A stretch of DNA of 33,846 bases from a virus, in the IMG/VR virus record IMGVR_UViG_3300010368_000046, positions 1 to 33,846 of that record. The stretch is one strand, 5' to 3'. Under the pieces are notes generated by a model. That model had not been told where the DNA came from and did no database searches. It worked only from the letters and a program-made list of their open reading frames with translations. Position 1 is the stretch's first letter; every line of letters starts with the position of its first letter. The position numbers were made by a program, and so were the translations under genes. This document shows positions 1 through 6,005 of the stretch, one piece after another.

Positions 1-73
1 ATGGAAACTGGCCCATGTAGTGACTTGGCATCCACATTGTCTTCTTGGTTACTGTGTTGTAAAGCTTTGGCAT
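1..73 (-). CDS. Small phage protein, partial (N-terminus only)
   Basis: The reading frame starts at an ATG on the minus strand at 73 and stays open to the window edge, giving 24 codons beginning MPKLYNTVTKKT. A good Shine-Dalgarno (AGGAG, seven bases before the ATG) supports the start, and the gene begins 2 bases after the preceding stop, as in the rest of this operon. The opening resembles short phage proteins that begin with a statement of form 'MPKVYNxxTGKTVxVPEHYL', common in actinophages and of unknown function. That resemblance is from memory. The rest of the gene lies outside the window. Confidence 0.65.
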   Translation of the reverse strand, partial: MPKLYNTVTKKTMWMPSHYMGQFP

Positions 74-75
74 TG

Positions 76-327
76 TTACGCTCCTAGTTCTGGATCTTCA
101 TCGGCTAGGAAGCCACCAAAGATCTCATTGACATCTGCATCAGAAACATCGCCGTCAGTTACATATGCACGGCTGATCTCTTCTGCAACTTCCATGATAC
201 CAACAAAAGCTGCAACTGCAGCTGCCTGCCAGACCTCTACTCCAACTACGAATCCACCACCGAGGGTAGCGGAAACTTTTAGTACTACGTAAGCAACTGT
301 GCGCTTACTGATTGATTTAATGTTCAT
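76..327 (-). CDS. Small membrane-associated protein near lysis genes
   Basis: This is an 83-residue protein whose first 45 residues are strongly hydrophobic, in two runs (about 9-28 and 31-45), so it probably inserts in the membrane. The C-terminal half is acidic (about 48-83) and ends in a DEDPE-type tail. I chose the ATG at 327 because it forms an ATGA overlap with the lysin stop codon, matching the coupling used by every other gene in this operon; an ATG nine codons upstream (354) is the alternative. Its position after the M23 lysin and holin-like genes suggests a role in lysis, for example a second holin or antiholin. No family is recognised. Confidence 0.75.
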   Translation of the reverse strand: MNIKSISKRTVAYVVLKVSATLGGGFVVGVEVWQAAAVAAFVGIMEVAEEISRAYVTDGDVSDADVNEIFGGFLADEDPELGA

Positions 328-848
328 TTGAGCTCTTTCTTGCAGTGTGGACATGCGTACACGATTGTCGGGGCTTTTTCGATTTTTTTAGGCTCTGAGA
401 TCGATTCTAAGGGCTTTTCAATGTTCTCTGATAGGTATTTGTACAAATCATACACTGTGCCGTAGAAAACGCCTTTGAGGCTGTCTGAGAGGGTGGCATG
501 TAGATGAGGCCCTGTTGACATGCCCTCGGTGTCCACTTTTCCAATTGTTTGGCCCATTTTGACTTTTTCGCCAACTTTTAGGGTCGGCTCGATCTTCATG
601 TGGCAATATCCGACATAGCGAGTCTTGCGGTCCTTGCCATAAACAGTCTGGACCAAAACCCAGCCAAGTACTTTGCTGTACTGAACTAGCTTGACGGTTC
701 CTGCTGACACTGCAGGGATTGGAGTGCCTTTTGGCATCGCCCAGTCAGTTCCGCGGTGCGGGTTAGTCTTCTTGCCCTTAATAGTGCGAATCTTTCCAAA
801 GTGTCCCGTGATCTTGCTGTCCGGGAACGGAAACATAAACTTAGCCAT
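324..848 (-). CDS. M23-family metallopeptidase, probable endolysin
   Basis: This 174-residue protein is a compact LytM/M23 zinc peptidase that would cleave peptide cross-links in peptidoglycan. The catalytic set is complete: HRGTD (H31, D35) gives the H-x3-D zinc pair, H83 lies in YCHM, and GPHLH supplies H115 and H117. There is no signal peptide, so export would depend on a holin, and holin-like genes lie just upstream. After the catalytic domain (1-130) comes a linker and a C-terminal CPHC pair (about residues 167-170), which looks like half of a zinc knuckle. It overlaps the preceding gene as TAATG and the next as ATGA. The alternative is a virion-associated tail peptidase, but the genome context favours lysis. 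Confidence 0.88.
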   Translation of the reverse strand: MAKFMFPFPDSKITGHFGKIRTIKGKKTNPHRGTDWAMPKGTPIPAVSAGTVKLVQYSKVLGWVLVQTVYGKDRKTRYVGYCHMKIEPTLKVGEKVKMGQTIGKVDTEGMSTGPHLHATLSDSLKGVFYGTVYDLYKYLSENIEKPLESISEPKKIEKAPTIVYACPHCKKELK

Positions 849-1099
849 TACTTCTTCTTCTTTCGAGCTACAGCACCCTTTGCCCGAGAATAAGTCCTAG
901 CCTCTTCGCCACGAAGCGGGCCAACCAAAAACTCTCCGCGGGTGTTGTCGGTCGGTGGATCTGATACCTCAAAGTGGTGGAACTTTGGTCTAGTAGCGAT
1001 TCCTGCGTCATACATGGCAGCGTTGTCTTTTGCGTACCTTCTGCGGTAGGCTGCCTTCTCAGCTAGCCTTCTCATCATTGCTTCGTTTTTGTCTGCCAT
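848..1099 (-). CDS. Small basic protein of unknown function
   Basis: This is an 83-residue protein rich in Arg, Lys and Ala, with an N-terminal helix-prone basic stretch (about 5-25, including RRLAEKAAYRRRY) and a C-terminal ARKKKK tail. No transmembrane segment or catalytic motif is visible. Start and stop are both coupled by TAATG overlaps to the holin-like gene upstream and the lysin downstream, so it is certainly translated as part of the lysis operon. The charge suggests nucleic-acid or membrane-surface binding, but the function cannot be assigned. Confidence 0.8.
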   Translation of the reverse strand: MADKNEAMMRRLAEKAAYRRRYAKDNAAMYDAGIATRPKFHHFEVSDPPTDNTRGEFLVGPLRGEEARTYSRAKGAVARKKKK

Positions 1100-1320
1100 T
1101 AGTCGTCTTTCTTAATCCCTTTGGCACCAAAGTAGCCGCCAAGAATACCGATGACGCCACCAAGTGCGGTCTGCACCAAGGTCATAACCTCTGCAGATAC
1201 ATCTACCGGCTCGCCGGTAACCTGAGTCTCAAGTGCAGATACTACGTAGTCGCCAATGATAGCGACAAGAATGGCAACCATAACTCCAGCTGCCAACACA
1301 AACATTGTCTTTTCCTTCAT
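1099..1320 (-). CDS. Holin-like two-helix membrane protein
   Basis: This 73-residue protein has two clear hydrophobic helices: about residues 6-30 (FVLAAGVMVAILVAIIGDYV) and about 48-67 (VQTALGGVIGILGGYFGAKG). They are separated by a short acidic loop, and the tail GIKKDD is charged. The size, topology and position two genes before the M23 lysin fit a class II-type holin that would permeabilise the membrane and release the lysin. The gene is coupled to the upstream coiled-coil/TM gene by an ATGA overlap and to the downstream basic protein by TAATG. There is no sequence signature for a specific holin family, so the call rests on topology and context. Confidence 0.75.
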   Translation of the reverse strand: MKEKTMFVLAAGVMVAILVAIIGDYVVSALETQVTGEPVDVSAEVMTLVQTALGGVIGILGGYFGAKGIKKDD

Positions 1321-1565
1321 TTAGTAACCAATCCAAATAGCGCAACTCCCAATCCAGCCATGCCAGAAGTTAGTGCTGCCATTACTACTTTTGGCACCCA
1401 GGCACGCTCTGCCTGTACGTTTTCCAAGCGCCTCAGTCTATCAGGGACATCAGACAAGCCATCAAGGCGCTCAAGCGTACGAACTAGCAGCTTCTCGTTG
1501 TCGAGCTGCTTGTCGTAGATCGTCTGCAGAGTTACCCTAACGCTTGGCTGAGTCTCCTCAACCAT
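1317..1565 (-). CDS. Coiled-coil protein with C-terminal membrane anchor, XhlA/holin-like
   Basis: This is an 82-residue protein starting MVEETQPSVRV. I chose the ATG at 1565 because it overlaps the upstream stop as TAATG; the longer frame from 1628 runs back into the fibre gene. Residues about 10-50 form an amphipathic coiled coil with heptad Leu (DNEKLLVRTLERLDGL and on). Residues about 58-80 are one hydrophobic helix ending in a short Lys tail. This coil-plus-TM plan resembles XhlA-type haemolysin/holin accessory proteins and actinophage gene products next to holins. It probably works with the 73-residue holin-like protein. The family name is inferred from topology. Confidence 0.72.
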   Translation of the reverse strand: MVEETQPSVRVTLQTIYDKQLDNEKLLVRTLERLDGLSDVPDRLRRLENVQAERAWVPKVVMAALTSGMAGLGVALFGLVTK

Positions 1566-2050
1566 TATGCGGTTAGGTTTCCGTTTAGGCGGTACTCTCC
1601 AGCAGCAACCTTGGACAGCGTGGTCCACCCGTACTGCCTAAAAGTGTTGCGGTATTCGAGGCTAGAGTGCAATGTAACCCCAGCTCCCTCAGTAAATGTA
1701 ACCTGTGCTCCATCCATAAGGATGTTTACAGTCTGGCCAATGGCAAAGACGTCTGCAATGGTAAATGTAAGAACAAGAGTGTTAGCGCAACGCAGAAGCT
1801 TGTTGGAGTCTGCTGCAACAAGAGTTCTAGCAGTACCAGTTACGGTTTCCAGCGTCATCGGCTGCAGTGTGGCGATCTCGTTTTCTGAAGTAGTTACACG
1901 AGCTTCTAAAGCAGCGTATTCGGTGTCATACTCCTCAGAGAAGGTGTCAATCAGGTCGTAATTGTCATTAATGTCCGTAATGCGAAACGGTTCATTTGTG
2001 CCTGGAGTAGGCTTGAACAGCCCTAGCCGGGTTGTGGTTGTAGACGCCAT
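1565..2050 (-). CDS. Short tail-fibre / receptor-binding protein
   Basis: This is a 161-residue protein. The N-terminus (about 1-38, Thr-rich with ITDINDNYDLIDTF) is the kind of virion-attachment segment seen in phage fibre proteins. A short coiled coil follows (about 40-62), then a beta-rich C-terminal module (about 73-161). That module aligns with the C-terminus of the collagen-like fibre at 20372-22273: LVAADSNKLL pairs with [21 protein letters not shown] with [11 protein letters not shown], and YRLNGNLTA with YILAGDLGI. The two proteins therefore share a fibre tip or trimerisation domain. The gene sits oddly among lysis and packaging genes, far from the main fibre island. The start ATG is 5 bases downstream of the previous stop. 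Confidence 0.75.
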   Translation of the reverse strand: MASTTTTRLGLFKPTPGTNEPFRITDINDNYDLIDTFSEEYDTEYAALEARVTTSENEIATLQPMTLETVTGTARTLVAADSNKLLRCANTLVLTFTIADVFAIGQTVNILMDGAQVTFTEGAGVTLHSSLEYRNTFRQYGWTTLSKVAAGEYRLNGNLTA

Positions 2051-2055
2051 AGGTG

Positions 2056-2793
2056 CTAATCCTTAGTATTAATTTCAACGGTCGTCTCTTCACTCATTAT
2101 AGCATCTGGCATGGGCTCTGGTATGACCGTGGAGCTTGAATTTCCCTGAGCGAGTGAAATTAGTTCTCTGGCGATGTTTCGACGTGTTATCGGGTCGCGC
2201 ACATGTTTCTGGATGATCTCCTGCATAGCAAGCAATAGAGCGCTAACATCCACCTGTGACTTGGCGTTTGCATCAAATCTACCGGTCAACTGGTTGACGA
2301 AGGTAATCGCCTTCATGTCACCCTGCTGGACAAGTTGACCCAAAGCCTGGTCTGCCATCGGGATGTACTTGCGGAGATTCTCTTCGCTCTTGGCGCTCAT
2401 CGCCTCAGCAAAGTGCTTCTGTCGCATCCAACCATCAAGCTCGATCGTGCTGATCTTCATCTGCTTAGCCACGGTCTGCGGTGGCTTTAGGTTCAGCGGA
2501 TTCAAGTAGGCCTGCAGGAATGTCTCCTGACGAAGCGTAAGGTTAGGGTTTTTAGTGCTGGCAATGCCACGATCTTCTAGTGATCGCTGAAACTTGCCTG
2601 TCTGCCATACCAGCTCGATCTGCTCAAGTTCGATGTCATTCGTCTGGTCTTTGACTGTCTGTGGCTCAACAAAAAAGCCACGACGGTCAGCAGCAATGGC
2701 AGCAGCCAGCACTGCTTCAAAGAGCTTCTGCTCCTTAGTCTGTCTCCCGGACTCAAGCCGAGATTCAAACTTTTCTAGGTCAATGTCACTCAT
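2056..2793 (-). CDS. terS: Terminase small-subunit-like DNA-binding protein
   Basis: This 245-residue protein has a central domain (about 80-180) that looks like the phBC6A51/terminase-small-subunit helix-turn-helix family. It shows LTLRQETFLQAYLNP, then KPPQTVAKQMKISTIELDGWMR (helix-turn-helix), then a helical stretch ending MKAITFVNQLTGRFDAN, the usual 'gdvkAikl.lel.Gr' signature. It would recognise the packaging start site and load the large terminase. The N-terminal 75 residues are charged and helical; the C-terminal 40 look disordered. I chose the ATG at 2793, which overlaps the upstream gene by 8 bases; a TTG at 2814 would add seven residues. Unusually it lies on the opposite strand, about 20 kb from the large subunit. 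A general HTH protein is the alternative. Confidence 0.62.
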   Translation of the reverse strand: MSDIDLEKFESRLESGRQTKEQKLFEAVLAAAIAADRRGFFVEPQTVKDQTNDIELEQIELVWQTGKFQRSLEDRGIASTKNPNLTLRQETFLQAYLNPLNLKPPQTVAKQMKISTIELDGWMRQKHFAEAMSAKSEENLRKYIPMADQALGQLVQQGDMKAITFVNQLTGRFDANAKSQVDVSALLLAMQEIIQKHVRDPITRRNIARELISLAQGNSSSTVIPEPMPDAIMSEETTVEINTKD

Positions 2794-2980
2794 GTGGGTT
2801 TTGCAGTTCCTCAATGATCGCTTCTAGTAGATCTTCATATTCTTCATACTCGCCGGAGGCGATCAAGCTATCTATGCAGTCTACGGCGCTCTGCTTCCCA
2901 GCCATGTAGCCAAGCTGGATGCCAATCTGCTGTGCCTCGTCCCAAATCTTCTGGGTTAGCTTTTCCCATAGCCATCTCAT
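2786..2980 (-). CDS. Small acidic protein of unknown function
   Basis: This is a 64-residue protein with an amphipathic N-terminal half (MRWLWEKLTQKIWDEAQQIG) and a very acidic C-terminal half (about 43-64, with EYEEYEDLLEAIIEEL). It is bounded by an ATGA overlap with the regulator gene upstream and an 8-base overlap with the terminase-small-like gene downstream, so it is a real cistron of the operon. The acidity and size would fit a partner that masks a DNA-binding protein, for example an antirepressor-like or terminase-accessory protein, but nothing in the sequence proves this. Confidence 0.72.
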   Translation of the reverse strand: MRWLWEKLTQKIWDEAQQIGIQLGYMAGKQSAVDCIDSLIASGEYEEYEDLLEAIIEELQNPHE

Positions 2981-3486
2981 GCTGCTGGCAGCTTCTCTAG
3001 CTCTACTACGTACTCTGGGGTAATACCGTAAGGCTTAAATGCTTCGATCAGCTTACGGGAGAGAATGTCTGGGAACGCAGACAGCTGGCCGGCCTCATAC
3101 CTGGAGATCACAGCCGGGTTTACCCGGAGCATACTTGCCAACGCCGTAGGCGTTTTCGCAATTTCCAGACGCCATTGCTTGAACGTCTTGTAGTACTGAC
3201 TCAGCGTATACGGCGGTATGACCATTAGGTTCTGCACTGCTGGCGGTGGCGTGATGGTTACTGGCTTGGTGACGTAGTCCTGGATCTGCTTTACTAGCTC
3301 GTCTTCGTCAATACCAAGGCCAGTCGCAATCACATCGATTATTCTCTGAGATGGGTTCTTGGTCCTGCCATCCTCGATCGCTGTAATTGCTGCACGATTG
3401 ACACCAGCCCTGGTGGCTAGGGCCACCTGCGACAAGCCAAGCTGCAGCCTGGCTAATCTCAATGGGTGGTCTGCGATCCGAGCCAT
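2977..3486 (-). CDS. Tandem helix-turn-helix (XRE-type) transcriptional regulator
   Basis: This 169-residue protein has two XRE/Cro-like helix-turn-helix domains. The first (about 8-62) contains LRLARLQLGLSQVALATRAG, then VNRAAITAIEDGRTKNPS, the canonical pattern for the helix pair. The second (about 103-152) contains FKQWRLEIAKTPTALASMLR, then VNPAVISRYEAGQ. A proline-rich linker (about 74-92) joins them. It probably represses or switches phage promoters, and its own operon promoter at 3628-3655 is an obvious target. No peptidase (LexA-like) domain is attached, so release is unlikely to work by self-cleavage. With no integrase in the window it more likely controls early/late timing than lysogeny. 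It is coupled by TAATG upstream and ATGA downstream. Confidence 0.85.
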   Translation of the reverse strand: MARIADHPLRLARLQLGLSQVALATRAGVNRAAITAIEDGRTKNPSQRIIDVIATGLGIDEDELVKQIQDYVTKPVTITPPPAVQNLMVIPPYTLSQYYKTFKQWRLEIAKTPTALASMLRVNPAVISRYEAGQLSAFPDILSRKLIEAFKPYGITPEYVVELEKLPAA

Positions 3487-3620
3487 TACTCGGTGCCTTC
3501 GGTGCAGTTATTTTCTCTACACTTTGCAATTCGTTCTCCACATAGGTTGCAGGGTGAGATCTGCTGGTCATCGATAAATATTGCTCTCCCTGGTGATGGG
3601 TATATCCAAATATAAGTCAT
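3486..3620 (-). CDS. Small four-cysteine (zinc-finger-like) protein
   Basis: This is a 44-residue protein beginning MTYIWIYPSPG. It has four cysteines in its C-terminal half, in CNLCGERIAKCRENNC (pattern C-x2-C-x7-C-x4-C), consistent with a single bound zinc. I chose the ATG at 3620 because a -10 box (TATACT) ends seven bases before it, and the only longer frame would start upstream of that promoter. It is the first gene of the leftward operon and is coupled to the tandem-HTH regulator by TAATG. It could be a small DNA- or protein-binding adaptor. The function is unknown. Confidence 0.62.
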   Translation of the reverse strand: MTYIWIYPSPGRAIFIDDQQISPCNLCGERIAKCRENNCTEGTE

Positions 3621-3627
3621 GTGTATA

Positions 3628-3655
3628 AGTATAGTAGACACCTTTGTAAATGCAA
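3628..3655 (-). promoter_or_regulatory. Leaderless promoter of the leftward operon
   Basis: On the minus strand there is a TTGCAT -35-like box at 3655-3650, a 16-base spacer and TATACT at 3633-3628. The ATG of the first gene follows after seven bases, with no Shine-Dalgarno, so transcription probably starts at or next to the A of the ATG. The spacer contains GTGTCTACTA running into the -10 box, a sequence repeated at the 8091-8132 promoter; it may be an operator. Confidence 0.6.
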
Positions 3656-3684
3656 TGTGATCAGGTTGATTAGCTATATAAATA

Positions 3685-3737
3685 GGAACGGCTGGAACCC
3701 CGGACAACATCCCTTGCCTGTGCCAACAGGGAAACGG
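3685..3737 (+). repeat. Intergenic repeat, divergent copy (copy D)
   Basis: The box GGAACGGCTGGAA (3685-3697) is identical to the core of copies A and B. Slightly downstream, TTGCCTGTGCC and ACAGGGAAACGG (3714-3737) match the flank that precedes the core in copy A. The pieces are therefore present but in a rearranged order, and without the triplet run. The element lies between the divergent promoters and upstream of the first rightward gene. The sequence CAAACTATACC (about 3740-3750) that follows resembles the GTAAACTATAGG after copy A and may be a -10 region. Confidence 0.5.
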
Positions 3738-3777
3738 AGGCAAACTATACCTGTCAAACAATCAAAAGGAGATAGAA

Positions 3778-4233
3778 ATGACAGCAATCAAAGTAAACCG
3801 ACTACAACTAATTGACGCACTAGAGACGGCAATGACCGACATCACTTCTAATTGCGAAGACAGCAGAGCCAAGTGGGAAGAGTATGACAAGCAACGAGAA
3901 GCGTTTGCTGCTGATGTCCTGAAGGAAATGCAAGAACTGGCAGTCAAGGACGGCTACATCAAGCAGGACAGGTTTGGCTTTAACGGCTACTCGCAGGAGT
4001 TCCGCATCTACCTGTCTAACGCACAGATGAAGCGTGCCCCCCAGCAGCCCTCTGAGCCACGACCAACCCAGCGTGAATACAAGAGACACAAGAACAAGTG
4101 GCAGCACATCAGCCTTGACGCTGCTTCACAGGAGAAGATTGAGGAAATAGATAACACACTCAAGCTGCTCCGTATGAGCAATGAGGAGAGTGTAAACGCC
4201 TCGGTCTACAAGTCAGTAGTTCAGTATCTCTAA
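3778..4233 (+). CDS. First rightward early protein, unknown function
   Basis: This is a 151-residue, mostly helical, highly charged protein. The N-terminal half looks coiled-coil (about 8-60, with CEDSRAKWEEYDKQREAFAA), a basic central stretch follows (about 85-110, with PRPTQREYKRHKNKW), and then a second helical part. There are no recognisable catalytic motifs or membrane segments. A strong Shine-Dalgarno (AAAAGGAG, seven bases before the ATG) marks the start, and it overlaps the next small gene as TAATG. Being first in the rightward block, it is probably expressed early. I do not recognise the family. Confidence 0.8.
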   Translation: MTAIKVNRLQLIDALETAMTDITSNCEDSRAKWEEYDKQREAFAADVLKEMQELAVKDGYIKQDRFGFNGYSQEFRIYLSNAQMKRAPQQPSEPRPTQREYKRHKNKWQHISLDAASQEKIEEIDNTLKLLRMSNEESVNASVYKSVVQYL

Positions 4234-4403
4234 TGCCAAAGGTCAATGTAAAGGAGAGCTTCTACTACGAGCTCTGGGTCAATGATGGAGATGACCTACC
4301 TGACACATTCACTAACGAAATGTGCAGTGAAGACAGCGTTTCCCTTGAGTTCATTGATAACGAGCTTGAGTTCTTTGACCTAGATTGGAATGAGGTGAGA
4401 TAA
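4233..4403 (+). CDS. Small acidic protein of unknown function
   Basis: This is a 56-residue frame beginning MPKVNVKESFYYELWVNDGD and ending FFDLDWNEVR. It starts in a TAATG overlap with the upstream stop and ends just before a strong terminator, so it is the natural second cistron of a two-gene unit. The protein is very acidic (many Asp and Glu in 17-56) with one Cys. Small acidic early phage proteins often mimic DNA or bind host enzymes; that is inference only, and no family is recognised. Confidence 0.7.
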   Translation: MPKVNVKESFYYELWVNDGDDLPDTFTNEMCSEDSVSLEFIDNELEFFDLDWNEVR

Positions 4404-4408
4404 AAGCC

Positions 4409-4450
4409 CCCCGCTAGCACCGCCCCCCTCGGTGCTAGCGGGGTTTCTCT
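4409..4450 (+). terminator. Rho-independent-type terminator
   Basis: There is a perfect 14-bp stem: CCCCGCTAGCACCG (4409-4422) pairs with CGGTGCTAGCGGGG (4430-4443) across a 7-base C-rich loop. It is followed by TTTCTCTT, a short imperfect U tract. It closes the two-gene unit 3778-4403 and directly precedes intergenic repeat copy A. Confidence 0.85.
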
Positions 4451-4514
4451 TGCCTGCCCCACAGGGAACGGCTGGAAAATGATGCTGATGCTGATGCTGA
4501 TGATGCTGATGATG
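4450..4514 (+). repeat. Intergenic repeat copy A with ATG/CTG triplet run
   Basis: The element begins TTGCCTGCCCC after the terminator. The 17-base core ACAGGGAACGGCTGGAA (4461-4477) is identical to copy B. A run of twelve ATG or CTG triplets then follows (4479-4514). From the first ATG a 16-codon Met/Leu-rich frame is open to a TGA at 4527-4529. Downstream come GTAAACTATAGG (possible -10, about 4541-4552) and the Shine-Dalgarno of the next gene. The role is unknown. Confidence 0.7.
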
Positions 4515-4573
4515 CCAGCTGTGCAGTGATGCAATCCGCCGTAAACTATAGGTATCTCTTGAAAGGAGACATT

Positions 4574-4681
4574 ATGCAATTAGAAACAACAGCTACATGC
4601 CCGGAGTGCTCCCGGGTGTTTGACCTCTTTGACGTCGATGAGGCCGAGGAGTTTTACTACGGCCACGATTGCGAGGTGTAA
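4574..4681 (+). CDS. 35-residue zinc-ribbon-like mini-protein
   Basis: This short frame begins MQLETTATCPECSRVF. It has a strong Shine-Dalgarno (AAAGGAG, six bases before the ATG). It contains C9-x2-C12 (CPEC) and, near the end, H31 and C33 (GHDC), which together could bind one zinc; the middle is acidic and aromatic. The next gene starts two bases after its stop. It is too short for confident family assignment but the ribosome-binding site and zinc pattern make it credible. Confidence 0.6.
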   Translation: MQLETTATCPECSRVFDLFDVDEAEEFYYGHDCEV

Positions 4682-4683
4682 CC

Positions 4684-5040
4684 ATGCCATTGAATTGGGA
4701 TGCAAGTGAACTACCTAACCTACCCTGGGACGTACAGTCCGAGGAAGAGCGCAACCGTACTGCCAACCTGGCTTGGGTTTGCATGGCCGTCGGTTACCGA
4801 TCTATTAGAGAAAGCAACTGGCAGGACTTTTATGCCAGGTATCGCTTTTACTCTCAATTGCACGGCAACCTGTATGACTACGACGCGGTTGACATTTACC
4901 TGCGAATTGGGTTTGGCACTAATTGCAGTGAAGAGACCGACGCAAAATGGTTCAAGCGTCAAACGGATCAGTACTGCAGTGACCAGCGTGAAAACGCTGA
5001 ACGTGCTGTAGAGAGCTTCCACGAGGGCGCACTGCAGTAA
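4684..5040 (+). CDS. Early phage protein of unknown function
   Basis: This is a 118-residue protein starting MPLNWDASELPNLPWD. I took the ATG at 4684 because it follows the previous stop by two bases and has GAGG upstream; a TTG at 4669 would overlap the mini-protein. The sequence is rich in aromatic residues (about 45-75, with NWQDFYARYRFYSQLHG) and looks mainly helical, with no catalytic motif. It ends just before a near-perfect terminator. No family is recognised. Confidence 0.8.
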   Translation: MPLNWDASELPNLPWDVQSEEERNRTANLAWVCMAVGYRSIRESNWQDFYARYRFYSQLHGNLYDYDAVDIYLRIGFGTNCSEETDAKWFKRQTDQYCSDQRENAERAVESFHEGALQ

Positions 5041-5046
5041 ACAAAT

Positions 5047-5087
5047 CCCTGCCAGCACTTCCCCCAGTGCTGGCAGGGATTTTTTTT
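5047..5087 (+). terminator. Strong rho-independent terminator
   Basis: A perfect 13-bp stem forms where CCCTGCCAGCACT (5047-5059) pairs with AGTGCTGGCAGGG (5066-5078) across a 6-base loop. Eight consecutive Ts follow (5080-5087). It ends the unit 4574-5040 and its T tract runs straight into repeat copy B. Confidence 0.92.
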
Positions 5088-5135
5088 GCCTGCTAAATAA
5101 ACAGGGAACGGCTGGAATTTGATGCTGATGATGCC
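5087..5135 (+). repeat. Intergenic repeat copy B with ATG/CTG triplets
   Basis: TTGCCTGC is followed by the exact 17-base core ACAGGGAACGGCTGGAA (5101-5117), then a TGATGCTGATGATG run. A Met-rich 25-codon frame is open from 5122 to a TAG at 5197-5199. The rest of the 5041-5286 gap contains TGATGCA and AAACTGT, echoing the sequences downstream of copy A. I see no other gene in it. Confidence 0.7.
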
Positions 5136-5286
5136 GTCACTGATGACACTGATGCACTGCCAAAACTGTGCACTACTAGCAATGCACTTACACTTGTAGT
5201 AGTCAATCAGTGTTGGCATCAATTCAAAAATTCACGAACTCGATGCTTCCTCTGGCTACCTAACCAACTATCGAAAGGCAATAACA

Positions 5287-5541
5287 ATGCAAACAACAAC
5301 CAACCTACGCCAGTTCACCGCTAAGCGTGATGGCTACCACGAACAACGAGAGATGCTCCGAGAGACGCTTCTCGCACTATACAAGGGTGCTGACAGCACC
5401 TTCTGGATTCAGAAGGACATCGACCCTAACTACGCTGATCCACGCACCGACTACCTGCTAGGTAAGCGTGATGCGATTAGCGACTTGATCTCTTACATTG
5501 ATAAAACCATGAGCCACCACGGCGTAACAATAAACAACTAA
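5287..5541 (+). CDS. Early phage protein of unknown function
   Basis: This is an 84-residue protein starting MQTTTNLRQFTAKRDGYHEQ. It is helical and charged, with no cysteines, no membrane segment and no recognisable motif. The Shine-Dalgarno is GAAAGG, seven bases before the ATG. It opens a four-gene unit (5287-6759) that ends at the terminator at 6773. The downstream start region CTAACGAAAGGCAACACCATG begins just before its stop codon and is repeated before a later gene. The function is unknown. Confidence 0.78.
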   Translation: MQTTTNLRQFTAKRDGYHEQREMLRETLLALYKGADSTFWIQKDIDPNYADPRTDYLLGKRDAISDLISYIDKTMSHHGVTINN

Positions 5542-5555
5542 CGAAAGGCAACACC

Positions 5556-6005
5556 ATGAAAACAACTAAGTCACTAACCACCAAGCAACTAACCAACCAA
5601 ATCATCAAAATCGCCAAGTCTGGAAGCGCCACCATTAGCGTATTCACTGGCGAACCAGCTAAGCCCAACTACTGGGCTGTTGGTGGCATGGTGAGGCCTT
5701 ACGGTGAAGAGAATGCACTGTATTACTCACCAACTGGCACTCCAGACGCAGAGCGCTTACAAGCCCAGATCGATGCCAACTGGGACATGATCCAGCTAGT
5801 CGGTTACATCGGCATTTGGCGCACCAACGATGGCGAAAGCTTCATCGACTCCAGCTATCTAATCCCATGCTGTTGCGACACCGAAGTCGGCTTTAGCGAG
5901 CCAAGCTTCAAGACCGCCGTAGAGCTAGGCATTAGCAACAACCAAGACGCTATCTGCCATGTTTGCGATTCACTGGCCGAGCCAAAAGATTTTTGGTTGC
6001 GCTAG
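5556..6005 (+). CDS. Early phage protein of unknown function, Cys-containing
   Basis: This is a 149-residue protein. The N-terminal third is Thr/Lys-rich (MKTTKSLTTKQLTNQIIKIA). A mixed alpha/beta region with many aromatics follows (about 38-95, including YWAVGGMVRPYGEENALYYS). A CCC triplet occurs near residue 107 and CHVC near residue 135, which could together bind a metal. It overlaps the ArdA-like gene as TAGTG, so the two are translationally coupled and may act together in counter-defence; that is inference. I do not recognise the family. Confidence 0.78.
   Translation: MKTTKSLTTKQLTNQIIKIAKSGSATISVFTGEPAKPNYWAVGGMVRPYGEENALYYSPTGTPDAERLQAQIDANWDMIQLVGYIGIWRTNDGESFIDSSYLIPCCCDTEVGFSEPSFKTAVELGISNNQDAICHVCDSLAEPKDFWLR

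Noticed and set aside
3486-3761. A 91-codon version of the small Cys-rich gene.
   Set aside because: Its first part spans the likely promoter and intergenic repeat copy D, and the ATG at 3620 has the matching -10 box.
3660-3780. Folded GC-containing stretch that might be a tRNA.
   Set aside because: No T-loop GTTC, acceptor pairing or anticodon stem could be drawn.
4265-4579. Minus-strand 104-codon frame through repeat copy A (and similar ones at 4968-5222 and 6662-7051).
   Set aside because: They run through strong terminator hairpins and their shared FQPFPV-like residues come from the intergenic box read backwards.
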